A stretch of 34,658 bases of DNA. Source: Fimbriimonadaceae bacterium (GTDB lineage Bacteria > Armatimonadota > Fimbriimonadia > Fimbriimonadales > Fimbriimonadaceae). Below, piece after piece: positions 22,898-30,586 of this stretch. The notes under the pieces are model-generated. The model did not search any database and had not been told where the DNA came from. It saw only the letters and a list, made by a program, of their open reading frames with translations. The stretch spans positions 1 to 34,658 of the forward strand of contig JADZDX010000096.1 of assembly GCA_020850835.1 (NCBI GenBank). Reading direction: 5' to 3'. Numbering within the stretch: the stretch's first letter is position 1; every line of letters starts with the position of its first letter. The translations under genes and the position numbers were made by a program.

Positions 22898-23916
22898 TAG
22901 TGACCTTTCTCCGGTTCCATGTCGGTGTAGACGTGGTCATAAACTTCGCTTGGGTCTGGATGGGGCGATGCGTCGGCCTTCTCCATCACATCGTCCGCCC
23001 ACGTCTCATACTCTTCGCGAATTGCTTCCATCTTTTCTTCGCTCATCACGTTGTTCTTGAGAAGATAGTGCTCCAAGCGTTCAATAGGATCGCGGTGCAG
23101 AGCCTTGTCCTCCTCCTCCTTCGTTCGGTAGAGCTGGCGGTCGTTATCTGCGGCGCCGTGGCCAGCGAAACGATAATTCATCACCTCAACAAGGTAAGGC
23201 TTCTGATTCTTCCGAACCCAATCAACAATCCGCTTCGCGTCCTGGCGGACTTGGAGGACGTCCATTCCGTCTAGCCGCTCGTGCTTCATACCAAACGGAT
23301 ATCCGCGCTTTGCCAGTTCGGTGTCTGCTGCGTGATACTCTAGTCGCGTTCCCATCGCGAATTCGTTGTTCTCAATGATGAAAATGCAAGGGAGGTCCCA
23401 AAGCGCTGCCATATTGAGGGTCTCGAAAAACACTCCGGCATTCGCGGCACCGTCACCAAGGAAGTTCAAGGTGACTCGGTCTTCGCCTTTATACTTGCTT
23501 CCAAAGGCGAGGCCAGCTCCGAGCGGCGTATGGCCGCCAACAATGCCCCATCCGCCAAAGAATCCCTTTTCGATGTCGTACAGGTGCATGGAGCCCCCCT
23601 TGCCATGGCTGTAGCCGTCCTTACGCCCCATGATCTCCGCCATGAGCTTGACCGGGTCGGAACCCATGAGCATCGGATGAGCATGGTCGCGATAGGCTGT
23701 GATTACGTAGTCCCAGCCAATCTTCAAACTATTGATCCAGCCTACAGCGGTTGCCTCCATCCCGATGTATACATGCAGATAGCCTCCTGCTTTTCCGGCG
23801 CGATAGGCCGCGTTGCAACGGTTCTCGAAGGCACGGATTTGCACCATCTGACGGTAGTAGAGTTCGAGATCGGCAGGGGATTCCTGATTGGGCTTCATTT
23901 TGGCGGGACTGGCCAC
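22897..23916 (-). CDS. pdhA: 2-oxoacid (pyruvate) dehydrogenase E1 component, alpha subunit
   Basis: A 339-residue thiamine diphosphate-binding subunit. The cofactor motif runs from GDGAANAG (154-161) to ENNEFAMGT (182-190), and the phosphorylation-loop region YRFAGHGAADNDRQLYR matches the pyruvate dehydrogenase type. Other landmarks are QIRAFENRC, YIGMEATAVG, TAYRDHAH, GKGGSMHLYD and GGHTPLGAGLAFG. The start is GTG 23916, supported by AAGGAG at 23925-23930 with 8 nt spacing; an internal ATG at 23898 is less likely. It is the first gene of a two-gene unit with a promoter about 50 bp upstream. Confidence 0.94.
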   Translation of the reverse strand: MASPAKMKPNQESPADLELYYRQMVQIRAFENRCNAAYRAGKAGGYLHVYIGMEATAVGWINSLKIGWDYVITAYRDHAHPMLMGSDPVKLMAEIMGRKDGYSHGKGGSMHLYDIEKGFFGGWGIVGGHTPLGAGLAFGSKYKGEDRVTLNFLGDGAANAGVFFETLNMAALWDLPCIFIIENNEFAMGTRLEYHAADTELAKRGYPFGMKHERLDGMDVLQVRQDAKRIVDWVRKNQKPYLVEVMNYRFAGHGAADNDRQLYRTKEEEDKALHRDPIERLEHYLLKNNVMSEEKMEAIREEYETWADDVMEKADASPHPDPSEVYDHVYTDMEPEKGH

Positions 23917-23971
23917 GCGGTGTTCTCCTTGGTGCGTGGGTCTGCGTCATTGAAGACCACGGGTACCTATT

Positions 23972-24001
23972 GTTATACCTGTTGAGGCTAGATTAAATCA
24001 A
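23972..24001 (-). promoter_or_regulatory. Promoter of the E1 alpha-beta operon
   Basis: Minus strand: -35 TTGATT (23996-24001), 18-bp spacer, -10 TATAAC (23972-23977). It predicts a leader of about 50 nt ending in the AAGGAG ribosome site, in contrast to the leaderless genes elsewhere in the window. Confidence 0.5.
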
Positions 24002-24049
24002 AAGTTTGAGACCGATTGTTAGGCTCTAATGTAGAATGAAATCGGTGGT

Positions 24050-24448
24050 ATGAAAGACTTTTGCCAGCTGAGCGGGCCATGGGCTGGGCTTTCAACTCAA
24101 GAAGGCCGGCGAATTCCGGAGTGTATTCAATTGAGGATCAACCGGAGTCACATCGTGGGCACAGGTAGCGATGCCGATGGACTCTTCGAACTGGACGGAA
24201 ACTTTGATCCCGAAACGAAGCGCGTCACGATGACGCGTCGGTACACGGTAACGAGCCAGCCCGCGCAAGAAGGGGTAGGTATTCCTTTTCACTACGATGG
24301 GGTTTGGGACGGCGAGATGGTCGCAGGGCGGTGGCATTGTCGCCCATCGCCAATGGATCAAGGTGACTTTGAAATGTGGCCAGATCGCGAAGAAGACCGA
24401 CAAGAATTGATGATTGAGCTTCATGAGCTTAGCCACGCTGGCAACTGA
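24050..24448 (+). CDS. Conserved-looking small soluble protein, function unknown
   Basis: A 132-residue protein without signal peptide or membrane segment. It has a regular alternating-strand pattern: LSGPWAGLS, IQLRINRSHIVGTGSDADGLFELDGNF, KRVTMTRRYTVT, HYDGVWDGEMVAGRWHC and GDFEMWP, then an acidic helix. The repeated Gly-Xaa-Trp/Phe strand ends suggest a small beta-barrel (avidin- or lipocalin-like shape), with no certain family. ATG 24050 lies after TAGAAT (12 nt) without a Shine-Dalgarno sequence. It is 51 bp upstream of secDF on the same strand and may share its transcript. Confidence 0.7.
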   Translation: MKDFCQLSGPWAGLSTQEGRRIPECIQLRINRSHIVGTGSDADGLFELDGNFDPETKRVTMTRRYTVTSQPAQEGVGIPFHYDGVWDGEMVAGRWHCRPSPMDQGDFEMWPDREEDRQELMIELHELSHAGN

Positions 24449-24499
24449 GCGGTATACTCAACCTCCGCCGCCATCAGGGCGTCTAGGAGTTTCTCAGCT

Positions 24500-27046
24500 T
24501 TGCATTCGCAGTCTTCCAAGGGTCTATCCAATCAATCCAAAGGCCTCCTCTTTCTACTTCTCGTTGTTGGACTTGCCGTTTTGTCTGGCTTTTTGTACAA
24601 GGCAAAGCCGTATCAATTCGGGCTTGACGTTCAGGGTGGAATTCGCTTCACCTATGAAATGGAGTTTGACAAGGATCCAAAGGTAGCGGCTGAGCAAAAG
24701 AAGAACGTTCTTTCGATCCAGAACAACCTTGTCGGCATCCTGCAGAACCGGGCAAGCCAAAGCCTAGGCGTCGTTGAAGGGAATGTCCAACCGCACGGGG
24801 ATACTGGATTCATCGTCGAGGTTCCCGGCTTCACGGACATTGCCAAGGCGCGCGAGACGATGAAGACAACGGCGAAGATCATCGCCTACCACGCAACTAC
24901 CGTCAACACCGCTCAACGAGACTTCCGCCAATTCAAGAGCGAGGGATCAAAGAACGATAAGGACGGCAATCCTTATGTGCCCTTTATCCGGCAGAGTGAC
25001 CAGAAGGAGATTGAGCCTGGAGATCCCGAGTATCGGGCGATGATTGATGGGTGGACCAAGATCCTCGAGGGCCACGACTTGCAAAAGGCCGAGATTCAGG
25101 TTGTTGGAGAGAATCCGCAACCGAGATTCTTCTTTAGCCCCGATGGGGCGGCCAAGATGGAGAAGTGGTCTCGCGGAGTAGCCGGCCAAGAAGAGAACCT
25201 TGCTTTTGTTCTTGACGGACGAGTGATCTCCATTGCTGCGATCAAAAAGGATGTCCCCTACCTAAGTGGGGAAGCCTTTATTGATGGCACCTTCAGTCCC
25301 GACTATGTCAAGCGTCTTGTCACCCTCCTGAACTCTGGCGCCTTGCCGGTTGACCTAAAGGAGACAAGTTCAATGACCGTGGATCCCACCATTGGCAAGC
25401 AGGCACTTGAGCAGATGGTGAAGGCTGGTGCAGTAGCCTTCGGTATCACGGCATTGTTCCTGTTGGTCTACTACGTCTTCCCGGGGTTTGTCGCTTTGAT
25501 AGCCTTGTGCTTGTACGTCTTGTTCACCTTGACGGCTCTCAAGCTAATGAATGCCACGTTCTCGCTTGCATCCATCGCTGGATTTATCTTGTCGGTAGGA
25601 ATGGCCGTTGACGCCAATATCCTAGTGTTCGAACGCGTGAAGGAGGAAATGCGCGAAGGACGTACGCTTCTAACTTCGGTTGAGCTTGGATTTAAGCGCG
25701 CATTCCCAGCGATTCTGGACTCGAACATGTGTACGATCCTGACTTCGCTGGTCCTGTCAATTATGGGCACGGGTCCGGTAAAGGGATTTGCAACAACGCT
25801 GATTGTGGGTGTGGCAATTTCGCTCTTCACGGCCGTTGTCGTGGTCCGTTCGCTCCTCGTCTTCTTGGTCACCAGCGGAATTGGCAACAACCCCAAGCTC
25901 TATGGCCTAGGCCGCAGTTGGTTCGGCGAGAAAATGGAGGCCACCGCGGATACCGACCCCAAGCGAATCATCAAGAGCCGAAAGCTTTGGTTCATGATTT
26001 CGTTGGTCACGGTTCTAATCGGCGTACCGTTCTTCTTCATGGGAGGCCTCAAGACCAATGTGGAATTCAACGGTGGTACTGAAGCAGTCTTCGCCCTGCC
26101 GGCTACTGCAGTGGCCGATTCTGCGACGATCACCCGCAAGCTTGAGGCGGGTGGCTTCCCCGGTAGTGTTGTAAAGGTTGGTACAACAGCGGACGGGGCC
26201 AAGCAAGTCTACGCAACGATTCCAGGTGCCATGAATGTTGATAGCAAGCTCGGCGATCAACTGGCCTCGGTTACAGGTCTGGGGGTCAAGCCATCCGTGA
26301 CGAGCATTGGACCATCCGTGGCCCAAGAGACCAAGAACACGGCCCGGAACGGCGTTATTTATAGCTCGATCCTAATCGTGCTCTACCTCGCAATGCGGTT
26401 TGGTGTTTCCGTTGGCGGCTTTAAGAATGGGATCAAGTTTGGCATGTCGGCTATTCTGGCTCTCCTTCATGACGTTCTCGTCGTGGTAGGACTTGCTGCG
26501 GTGGTGGGATATTTCTTCAAATGGGAAGTATCAGCCTTGTCAATCACGGCGATGCTGACCGTGATCGGATTCTCCGTGCATGACACTATTGTGATCTTTG
26601 ACCGTATCCGAGAGAACTTAAGGAAGCCATTTCAGGGTGAGACGTTTGAGCACCTATGCGACCGATCAATCACTCGTTCGGTAGCTCGGTCTCTCAACAC
26701 ATCCATTACGGTGATCGTGACCCTCATCATCCTGATGATTTGGGGGACGCCGACGCCAGACCTGAAGTTCTTCTGCGTTGCGATGCTGTTCGGAATCATC
26801 TCAGGTACCTACAGCTCGATCTTCAATGCAACGCCGATCCTGTGGATGTGGGACAACTTTGTTACAAAGAAGCGGGGCCCGCAACATTCGCTCATCGCGG
26901 AGGCGATGGCGGAGAGCGCCCGTGTTCGGGCAACCCAAGGCCAAGCCGCGACCGCAGCCAATCCAAGCGGCCCAGCGGGTAGCTATGGAACGGTGAAGCG
27001 TCGGAATCGCACCAAGGACATCGGACGCCAAGAACTGGACGACTAG
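24500..27046 (+). CDS. secDF: Protein translocase subunit SecDF (fused SecD-SecF)
   Basis: An 848-residue membrane protein that uses the proton gradient to help preprotein export through SecYEG. The SecD half has an N-terminal helix, FGLDVQGGIRF, a periplasmic P1 domain to about residue 290, and five helices including GFILSVGMAVDANILVFERVKEE. The SecF half begins near residue 500 with a helix, NVEFNGGTEAVF, a short periplasmic domain, and VIGFSVHDTIVIFDRIRENLRK. The conserved proton-path Asp is kept in both halves. The tail is a disordered, basic cytoplasmic extension. The start is TTG 24500 with AGGAG at 24485-24489; the first in-frame ATG would remove the first helix. SecD and SecF are separate in many bacteria. 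Confidence 0.95.
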   Translation: MHSQSSKGLSNQSKGLLFLLLVVGLAVLSGFLYKAKPYQFGLDVQGGIRFTYEMEFDKDPKVAAEQKKNVLSIQNNLVGILQNRASQSLGVVEGNVQPHGDTGFIVEVPGFTDIAKARETMKTTAKIIAYHATTVNTAQRDFRQFKSEGSKNDKDGNPYVPFIRQSDQKEIEPGDPEYRAMIDGWTKILEGHDLQKAEIQVVGENPQPRFFFSPDGAAKMEKWSRGVAGQEENLAFVLDGRVISIAAIKKDVPYLSGEAFIDGTFSPDYVKRLVTLLNSGALPVDLKETSSMTVDPTIGKQALEQMVKAGAVAFGITALFLLVYYVFPGFVALIALCLYVLFTLTALKLMNATFSLASIAGFILSVGMAVDANILVFERVKEEMREGRTLLTSVELGFKRAFPAILDSNMCTILTSLVLSIMGTGPVKGFATTLIVGVAISLFTAVVVVRSLLVFLVTSGIGNNPKLYGLGRSWFGEKMEATADTDPKRIIKSRKLWFMISLVTVLIGVPFFFMGGLKTNVEFNGGTEAVFALPATAVADSATITRKLEAGGFPGSVVKVGTTADGAKQVYATIPGAMNVDSKLGDQLASVTGLGVKPSVTSIGPSVAQETKNTARNGVIYSSILIVLYLAMRFGVSVGGFKNGIKFGMSAILALLHDVLVVVGLAAVVGYFFKWEVSALSITAMLTVIGFSVHDTIVIFDRIRENLRKPFQGETFEHLCDRSITRSVARSLNTSITVIVTLIILMIWGTPTPDLKFFCVAMLFGIISGTYSSIFNATPILWMWDNFVTKKRGPQHSLIAEAMAESARVRATQGQAATAANPSGPAGSYGTVKRRNRTKDIGRQELDD

Positions 27047-27984
27047 AGCGTTCGTGTGATCTTGGTCAGGAAGCGGGGGTCGTCTGGGTCTAGCCCCCGA
27101 GCCCGCGAGGCCAAAAGGGCAAGCCATTGTCCAAAGATAATCTCGGCGATCGAGCTTGAGGCCATTTTTCCGAAGCTAGGCGCGACTTCTACTAGACAAC
27201 CCTGGTCCTCAATGCCGTCGGGCTTTGCACCGTAGACCAGTGCTGCCGACCCGTGACCCGCTAACGCCTTGGGGCCGTGTTCAAAGTCAGCGGTGGAGTA
27301 GCTCTTGCATGGCAATAGAGCGCACTCCATAAGCTTGAGAGCCGTTTCTTGCGCCGTGCAGAAGGAGTAGCCGCGCGCGAGCGCGAAGAGAATGGAGGAG
27401 CGAAGTACAGCGCCGAGAGACGCGGCGGCGGCGGAATGACAGTCCTCGACCCATTCATCGCTGGGCAAGACCGGTTCGGGCAGCTTTCCGCTAAGCGCCC
27501 TAACCAATTGGTAAACGGCGAGAAGGCTGGCCGTGTATGTTTTCGTGGCCGCGACCGCTTGCTCCTTGCCCATTCCAAGGTCAAGAGAGTACTCAGACGA
27601 ACGGGTTAAGCGTGAACCGGGCGAATTGGTGATTGCAAGGGTGACATGGCCCTGACCTCGCAGATGCTCAAGGACCTCCGCAACATCGGGTGCCTCGCCA
27701 GATTGCGAAATGCCGACAGCAAGGCAATTTCGGTACCGAATGTCGGACCCGAATCGGGTGATAACGGACGGTGCCGATAGTGATACAGGGATGCCAAGAT
27801 GGACTTCAATTAGATAGCGGGCAAAGAGGGCTGCATTGTCGGAAGATCCGCGACCGGCTAGCAGAACCATGTCGAATTGCCGACCACCAATGGCTCGTTC
27901 CAACTCGGTCAAGTAGCGCGAACTGTTCTCCGCCAATAGCCGAGGCTGGCTCCGAATCTCCGACTCCATTACTTCGCCCAACAT
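27043..27984 (-). CDS. SIS-domain sugar-phosphate isomerase/deaminase (GlmS C-terminal-like, NagB-II/AgaS type)
   Basis: About 313 residues forming two SIS domains, as in the isomerase half of GlmS. Sugar-phosphate loops are visible: GRGSSDNAALFARY, GISQSGEAPDVAEVL, TNSPGSRL, and KEQAVAATKTYTASL; the second domain has GYSFCTAQETALKLMECAL, STADFEHGPKAL, and the C-terminal PRFLTKITRTL. Without the glutaminase domain this is most like glucosamine-6-phosphate deaminase type II or AgaS. The ORF extends to TTG 28038, but ATG 27984 fits the usual start of this family (M..EV.ESEIRSQP) and leaves room for a promoter. It converges with secDF so closely that the two stop codons overlap. Confidence 0.85.
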   Translation of the reverse strand: MLGEVMESEIRSQPRLLAENSSRYLTELERAIGGRQFDMVLLAGRGSSDNAALFARYLIEVHLGIPVSLSAPSVITRFGSDIRYRNCLAVGISQSGEAPDVAEVLEHLRGQGHVTLAITNSPGSRLTRSSEYSLDLGMGKEQAVAATKTYTASLLAVYQLVRALSGKLPEPVLPSDEWVEDCHSAAAASLGAVLRSSILFALARGYSFCTAQETALKLMECALLPCKSYSTADFEHGPKALAGHGSAALVYGAKPDGIEDQGCLVEVAPSFGKMASSSIAEIIFGQWLALLASRARGLDPDDPRFLTKITRTL

Positions 27985-28055
27985 CACTTCAGAAATAGAG
28001 GGTACCGTCTTTCCAGTGATGCGGGGCGGGATGCTCAAGCGTCCACTTTATACCT

Positions 28056-29093
28056 ATGACAACTCTTGCCCTCGTTGCATTGCTCGCGTCGCCTCAGGAA
28101 TCACCAACCAAGACCTTTGTGACGACCGATCGGTTGTTGGAGATGCAGATTCCCAAGAGCTGGATCGTAAAGAAGGAGAGAAGTCGGCAGATCGTTAGCT
28201 TCCCAACTCAGGACGGAACCGTACGTATCGAAGTTTATGCGACCCAGTATTTGCAAGGAACTGAAGGTTGGCAAACAATGCAGCGGACGGTGAACGAGCA
28301 GATGAAGCGCACGATCATTCGTCAGTGGGATGAAGACATCATGGCCGTACCGATGCTCTTGACGAGCCTGAAGTACAACGAACCGAAAGAGGGTGACCTG
28401 GGGGTCCTAATTGGACTGCTTTATACCAATACCGCCGAGAAGTTCCATTTCCGGCTCGTTGCTCCACTGGCATCGCTGGAGGCCGCGGAGAGCCAATGGC
28501 GTGAGGCTTGGTTAACCCTGCGAACTAGCTCAGGGAAAGCTCCTTCAGTGGAAGACGGGAATGCAGAATCAGTGTCTGAGTCCAAACCCATCGCTGACGG
28601 TGTGACTTTGAATCTAGCTTCGGTGGGACCCAAGCCCAAGCCACTGGGCCCGGTGAAGTTTGGGTTTGTCACGAGTGGACGCTCCGGCTTCCTCCGCTTG
28701 CCCAAGGGAGCAGACGTTACCGATGGTAAGCCTGCACTAATCAAATGGGCAGGGCTGGATGGAATCCAACTTACGATCTATAGCAATGACGACAGCCCAG
28801 CCAGCGCGCTGTTTCTAATGCAAGAAGTCAACAAGGACCTAGATCGCTTCAAAACGGTCTCGCTACGGGAGAACTTTGGGCCGAAGAAGAATAGTGTTGG
28901 CCTCGATGTCCTCAGTATCGTTCGAACCGGCGTAACAGAAGCGGGCGACCTGCAATCGTTCGCCGCCGCAGGTGACAATGGAAAGTTCTACTGGGTTCTA
29001 AAGAGCGAAACAGCGAAGGCAAAGGAATTCAAACACCATCAAGAAAGCTTGCTGAAACTGGTGGGGCAGTTGGGCTTTGAACCGACTCCGTGA
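28056..29093 (+). CDS. Exported protein with two similar domains, function unknown
   Basis: A 345-residue protein with a short hydrophobic N-terminus (MTTLALVALLASPQES), likely a signal peptide. The first part (about 20 to 150) and the last part (about 200 to 340) look like two copies of one alpha-beta domain: each begins with a strand ending in a P..(W/D) turn (MQIPKSWIV; LRLPKGADV), then a strand of the type VRIEVYAT or IQLTIYSN, a long helix, and a second strand pair before a closing helix. This resembles PsbP/DcrB-like folds, but that is only a guess. A Ser/Glu-rich linker separates them. It overlaps tsaB by 4 bases (GTGA). The start is divergent from the SIS gene. Confidence 0.75.
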   Translation: MTTLALVALLASPQESPTKTFVTTDRLLEMQIPKSWIVKKERSRQIVSFPTQDGTVRIEVYATQYLQGTEGWQTMQRTVNEQMKRTIIRQWDEDIMAVPMLLTSLKYNEPKEGDLGVLIGLLYTNTAEKFHFRLVAPLASLEAAESQWREAWLTLRTSSGKAPSVEDGNAESVSESKPIADGVTLNLASVGPKPKPLGPVKFGFVTSGRSGFLRLPKGADVTDGKPALIKWAGLDGIQLTIYSNDDSPASALFLMQEVNKDLDRFKTVSLRENFGPKKNSVGLDVLSIVRTGVTEAGDLQSFAAAGDNGKFYWVLKSETAKAKEFKHHQESLLKLVGQLGFEPTP

Positions 29094-29638
29094 TCATTGC
29101 GTTTAGTACATCTAGCCCTCTTGCAAGCGTGGCTGTCATGAGCGAGGGCACCTTGCTAGAGTCTTGGCAGGGCGAAGGTTCGCGCAACGCTAGTGCTAAA
29201 TGCCTTGAGCAACTCATTAGGTGGGACGTGAATTTGAACGCCGTCACCGGTTTCATTGCTGATGTGGGGCCAGGAAGCTTCACTGGCGTTCGAGTCGGGG
29301 TCATGCTAGCCAAAACCCTTGGGTGGGCGAATGAGTGCCCCGTCGCTGGGATCAGTAGCTTTGACTTGATTTCGATACGCGAAGTCGTATCTTTGCCCGG
29401 GCGTCGGGGTGAATGGCTTGTCCGTGAGCCGGGCGGACCCGTTTCAGTAGCGAGCGAATTTCGTGGCCTGGGCTACGGTACGGGAACGGAACGGCGAGAC
29501 TATCCCAACGCTGACGCTGCCGTTAACTTGATTCCCTTGATGAAGTGGATACCCGCCATTGAATTACTGCCCGAATACCATCTCGCCCCAAGTATTAGTA
29601 CACCAAAGACTCCCTATCGGGCGGAGGCACCACCATAG
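29090..29638 (+). CDS. tsaB: tRNA threonylcarbamoyladenosine biosynthesis protein TsaB
   Basis: A 182-residue ASKHA-fold protein that scaffolds TsaD and TsaE in making the t6A modification of ANN-decoding tRNAs. The N-terminal landmarks are IIAFSTSSPLASVAV, then DVGPGSFTGVRVGVMLAKTLGWA, the diagnostic TsaB segment, and GISSFDLI. The second domain is short and weakly conserved (family members are usually 210 to 240 residues), so this copy has only a trimmed C-terminal half. The start is GTG 29090, overlapping the previous TGA. The stop is 2 nt before murB. No tsaD, tsaE or rimI is in the window. Confidence 0.87.
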   Translation: MIIAFSTSSPLASVAVMSEGTLLESWQGEGSRNASAKCLEQLIRWDVNLNAVTGFIADVGPGSFTGVRVGVMLAKTLGWANECPVAGISSFDLISIREVVSLPGRRGEWLVREPGGPVSVASEFRGLGYGTGTERRDYPNADAAVNLIPLMKWIPAIELLPEYHLAPSISTPKTPYRAEAPP

Positions 29639-29640
29639 AA

Positions 29641-30567
29641 TTGCGAGACAAGGTCAGTCTCGCACCTTTCACGACCTTGAGGGCGGGGGGATGTGCGGAA
29701 CGCTTCATTTATGCTCGCACGGGCGATGAGCTTGCTGAAGCGGCCATCCTTGCCCAAGTGAAGGGTTGGCCCCTCCTTGTTTTGGGGGCTGGCAGCAATG
29801 TACTGCCTTCGGACCATGGCATCCACGGGTTGACGATCATCAATGGGGCGAGGACAATTTCTTGGTCAGAGTCGGGTTTCGCAGAATGTGACTCAGGGGT
29901 TCCACTGCAGGAGTTGTTCCTCAAGTGTGCGCAACGGGGTCTCGGTGGACTTGAGCATGCCGTTGGCATTCCCGGTACGGTAGGTGGCGCGCTAGTAAGT
30001 AATGCAGGGGCCTATCGTAGCAATGTCAGCGCATACCTGACGGAATTGGAAATAGCGATAGATGGGCAGCGGCAATGGGTGAGCCCTGAATGGATGGAGT
30101 TTTCTTATCGCGATTCAAAATTGCGCCGACCAGATGCCCCGGTATGCGCGATTCTTCGGCTAAGGATGCGATTCCCGAAGCGGGCCATGAGGGAAATCTA
30201 TAACGAGGCTCGGGAGTATCAGCAACAGCGGATCAGCAAGCAACCGGCCCCCGCCAGTGCCGGGAGCTTTTTCAAGAATGTCGTCGATCATCAATTGGCG
30301 CAAGAGGTAGATGGGCTCACCGATGGTATGCGCGCCAATGGCGTGATCCCGTCTGGATTCCTGATTGAGGCGGTCGGTCTGAAAGGGGCCCGCCATGGAG
30401 GCGCGATGCTGTCCAAACGTCATGCGAACTTTATGTTGAATGCCGGAGCGGCGACGGCCACAGAGATCTATGAGCTTGCTCAGATCGCGAAGCAGGCGGT
30501 ATTTCATAAGTTCGGCGTGACCCTCGAAGAAGAAGTTCTTTATCTGGGCGACTGGAGCGGCAAATAG
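29641..30567 (+). CDS. murB: UDP-N-acetylenolpyruvoylglucosamine reductase (MurB)
   Basis: A 308-residue FAD enzyme that reduces UDP-GlcNAc-enolpyruvate to UDP-MurNAc in peptidoglycan synthesis. FAD-binding motifs are LLVLGAGSNVLPSD and GLGGLEHAVGIPGTVGGALVSNAGAY; the catalytic serine lies in PASAGSFFKN, and the C-terminal catalytic Glu in LEEEVLYLG. The Tyr-loop insertion of type I enzymes is absent, so it is a type II MurB. The start is TTG 29641, directly after the tsaB stop; a GGAGG at 29623-29627 is rather far. No ATG lies near the N-terminus. It is followed after 19 bp by smc. Confidence 0.95.
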   Translation: MRDKVSLAPFTTLRAGGCAERFIYARTGDELAEAAILAQVKGWPLLVLGAGSNVLPSDHGIHGLTIINGARTISWSESGFAECDSGVPLQELFLKCAQRGLGGLEHAVGIPGTVGGALVSNAGAYRSNVSAYLTELEIAIDGQRQWVSPEWMEFSYRDSKLRRPDAPVCAILRLRMRFPKRAMREIYNEAREYQQQRISKQPAPASAGSFFKNVVDHQLAQEVDGLTDGMRANGVIPSGFLIEAVGLKGARHGGAMLSKRHANFMLNAGAATATEIYELAQIAKQAVFHKFGVTLEEEVLYLGDWSGK

Positions 30568-30586
30568 GTTCGCCAGAACGTCTTTT

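Noticed and set aside
21917-23916. E1 operon as a member of the LacI regulon
   Set aside because: No operator-like palindrome is found in the region before it; it has its own ordinary promoter.
27985-28038. N-terminal extension of the SIS protein to TTG 28038
   Set aside because: It would place two divergent start codons 17 bp apart; the family's usual N-terminus fits ATG 27984 better. The longer form is not excluded.
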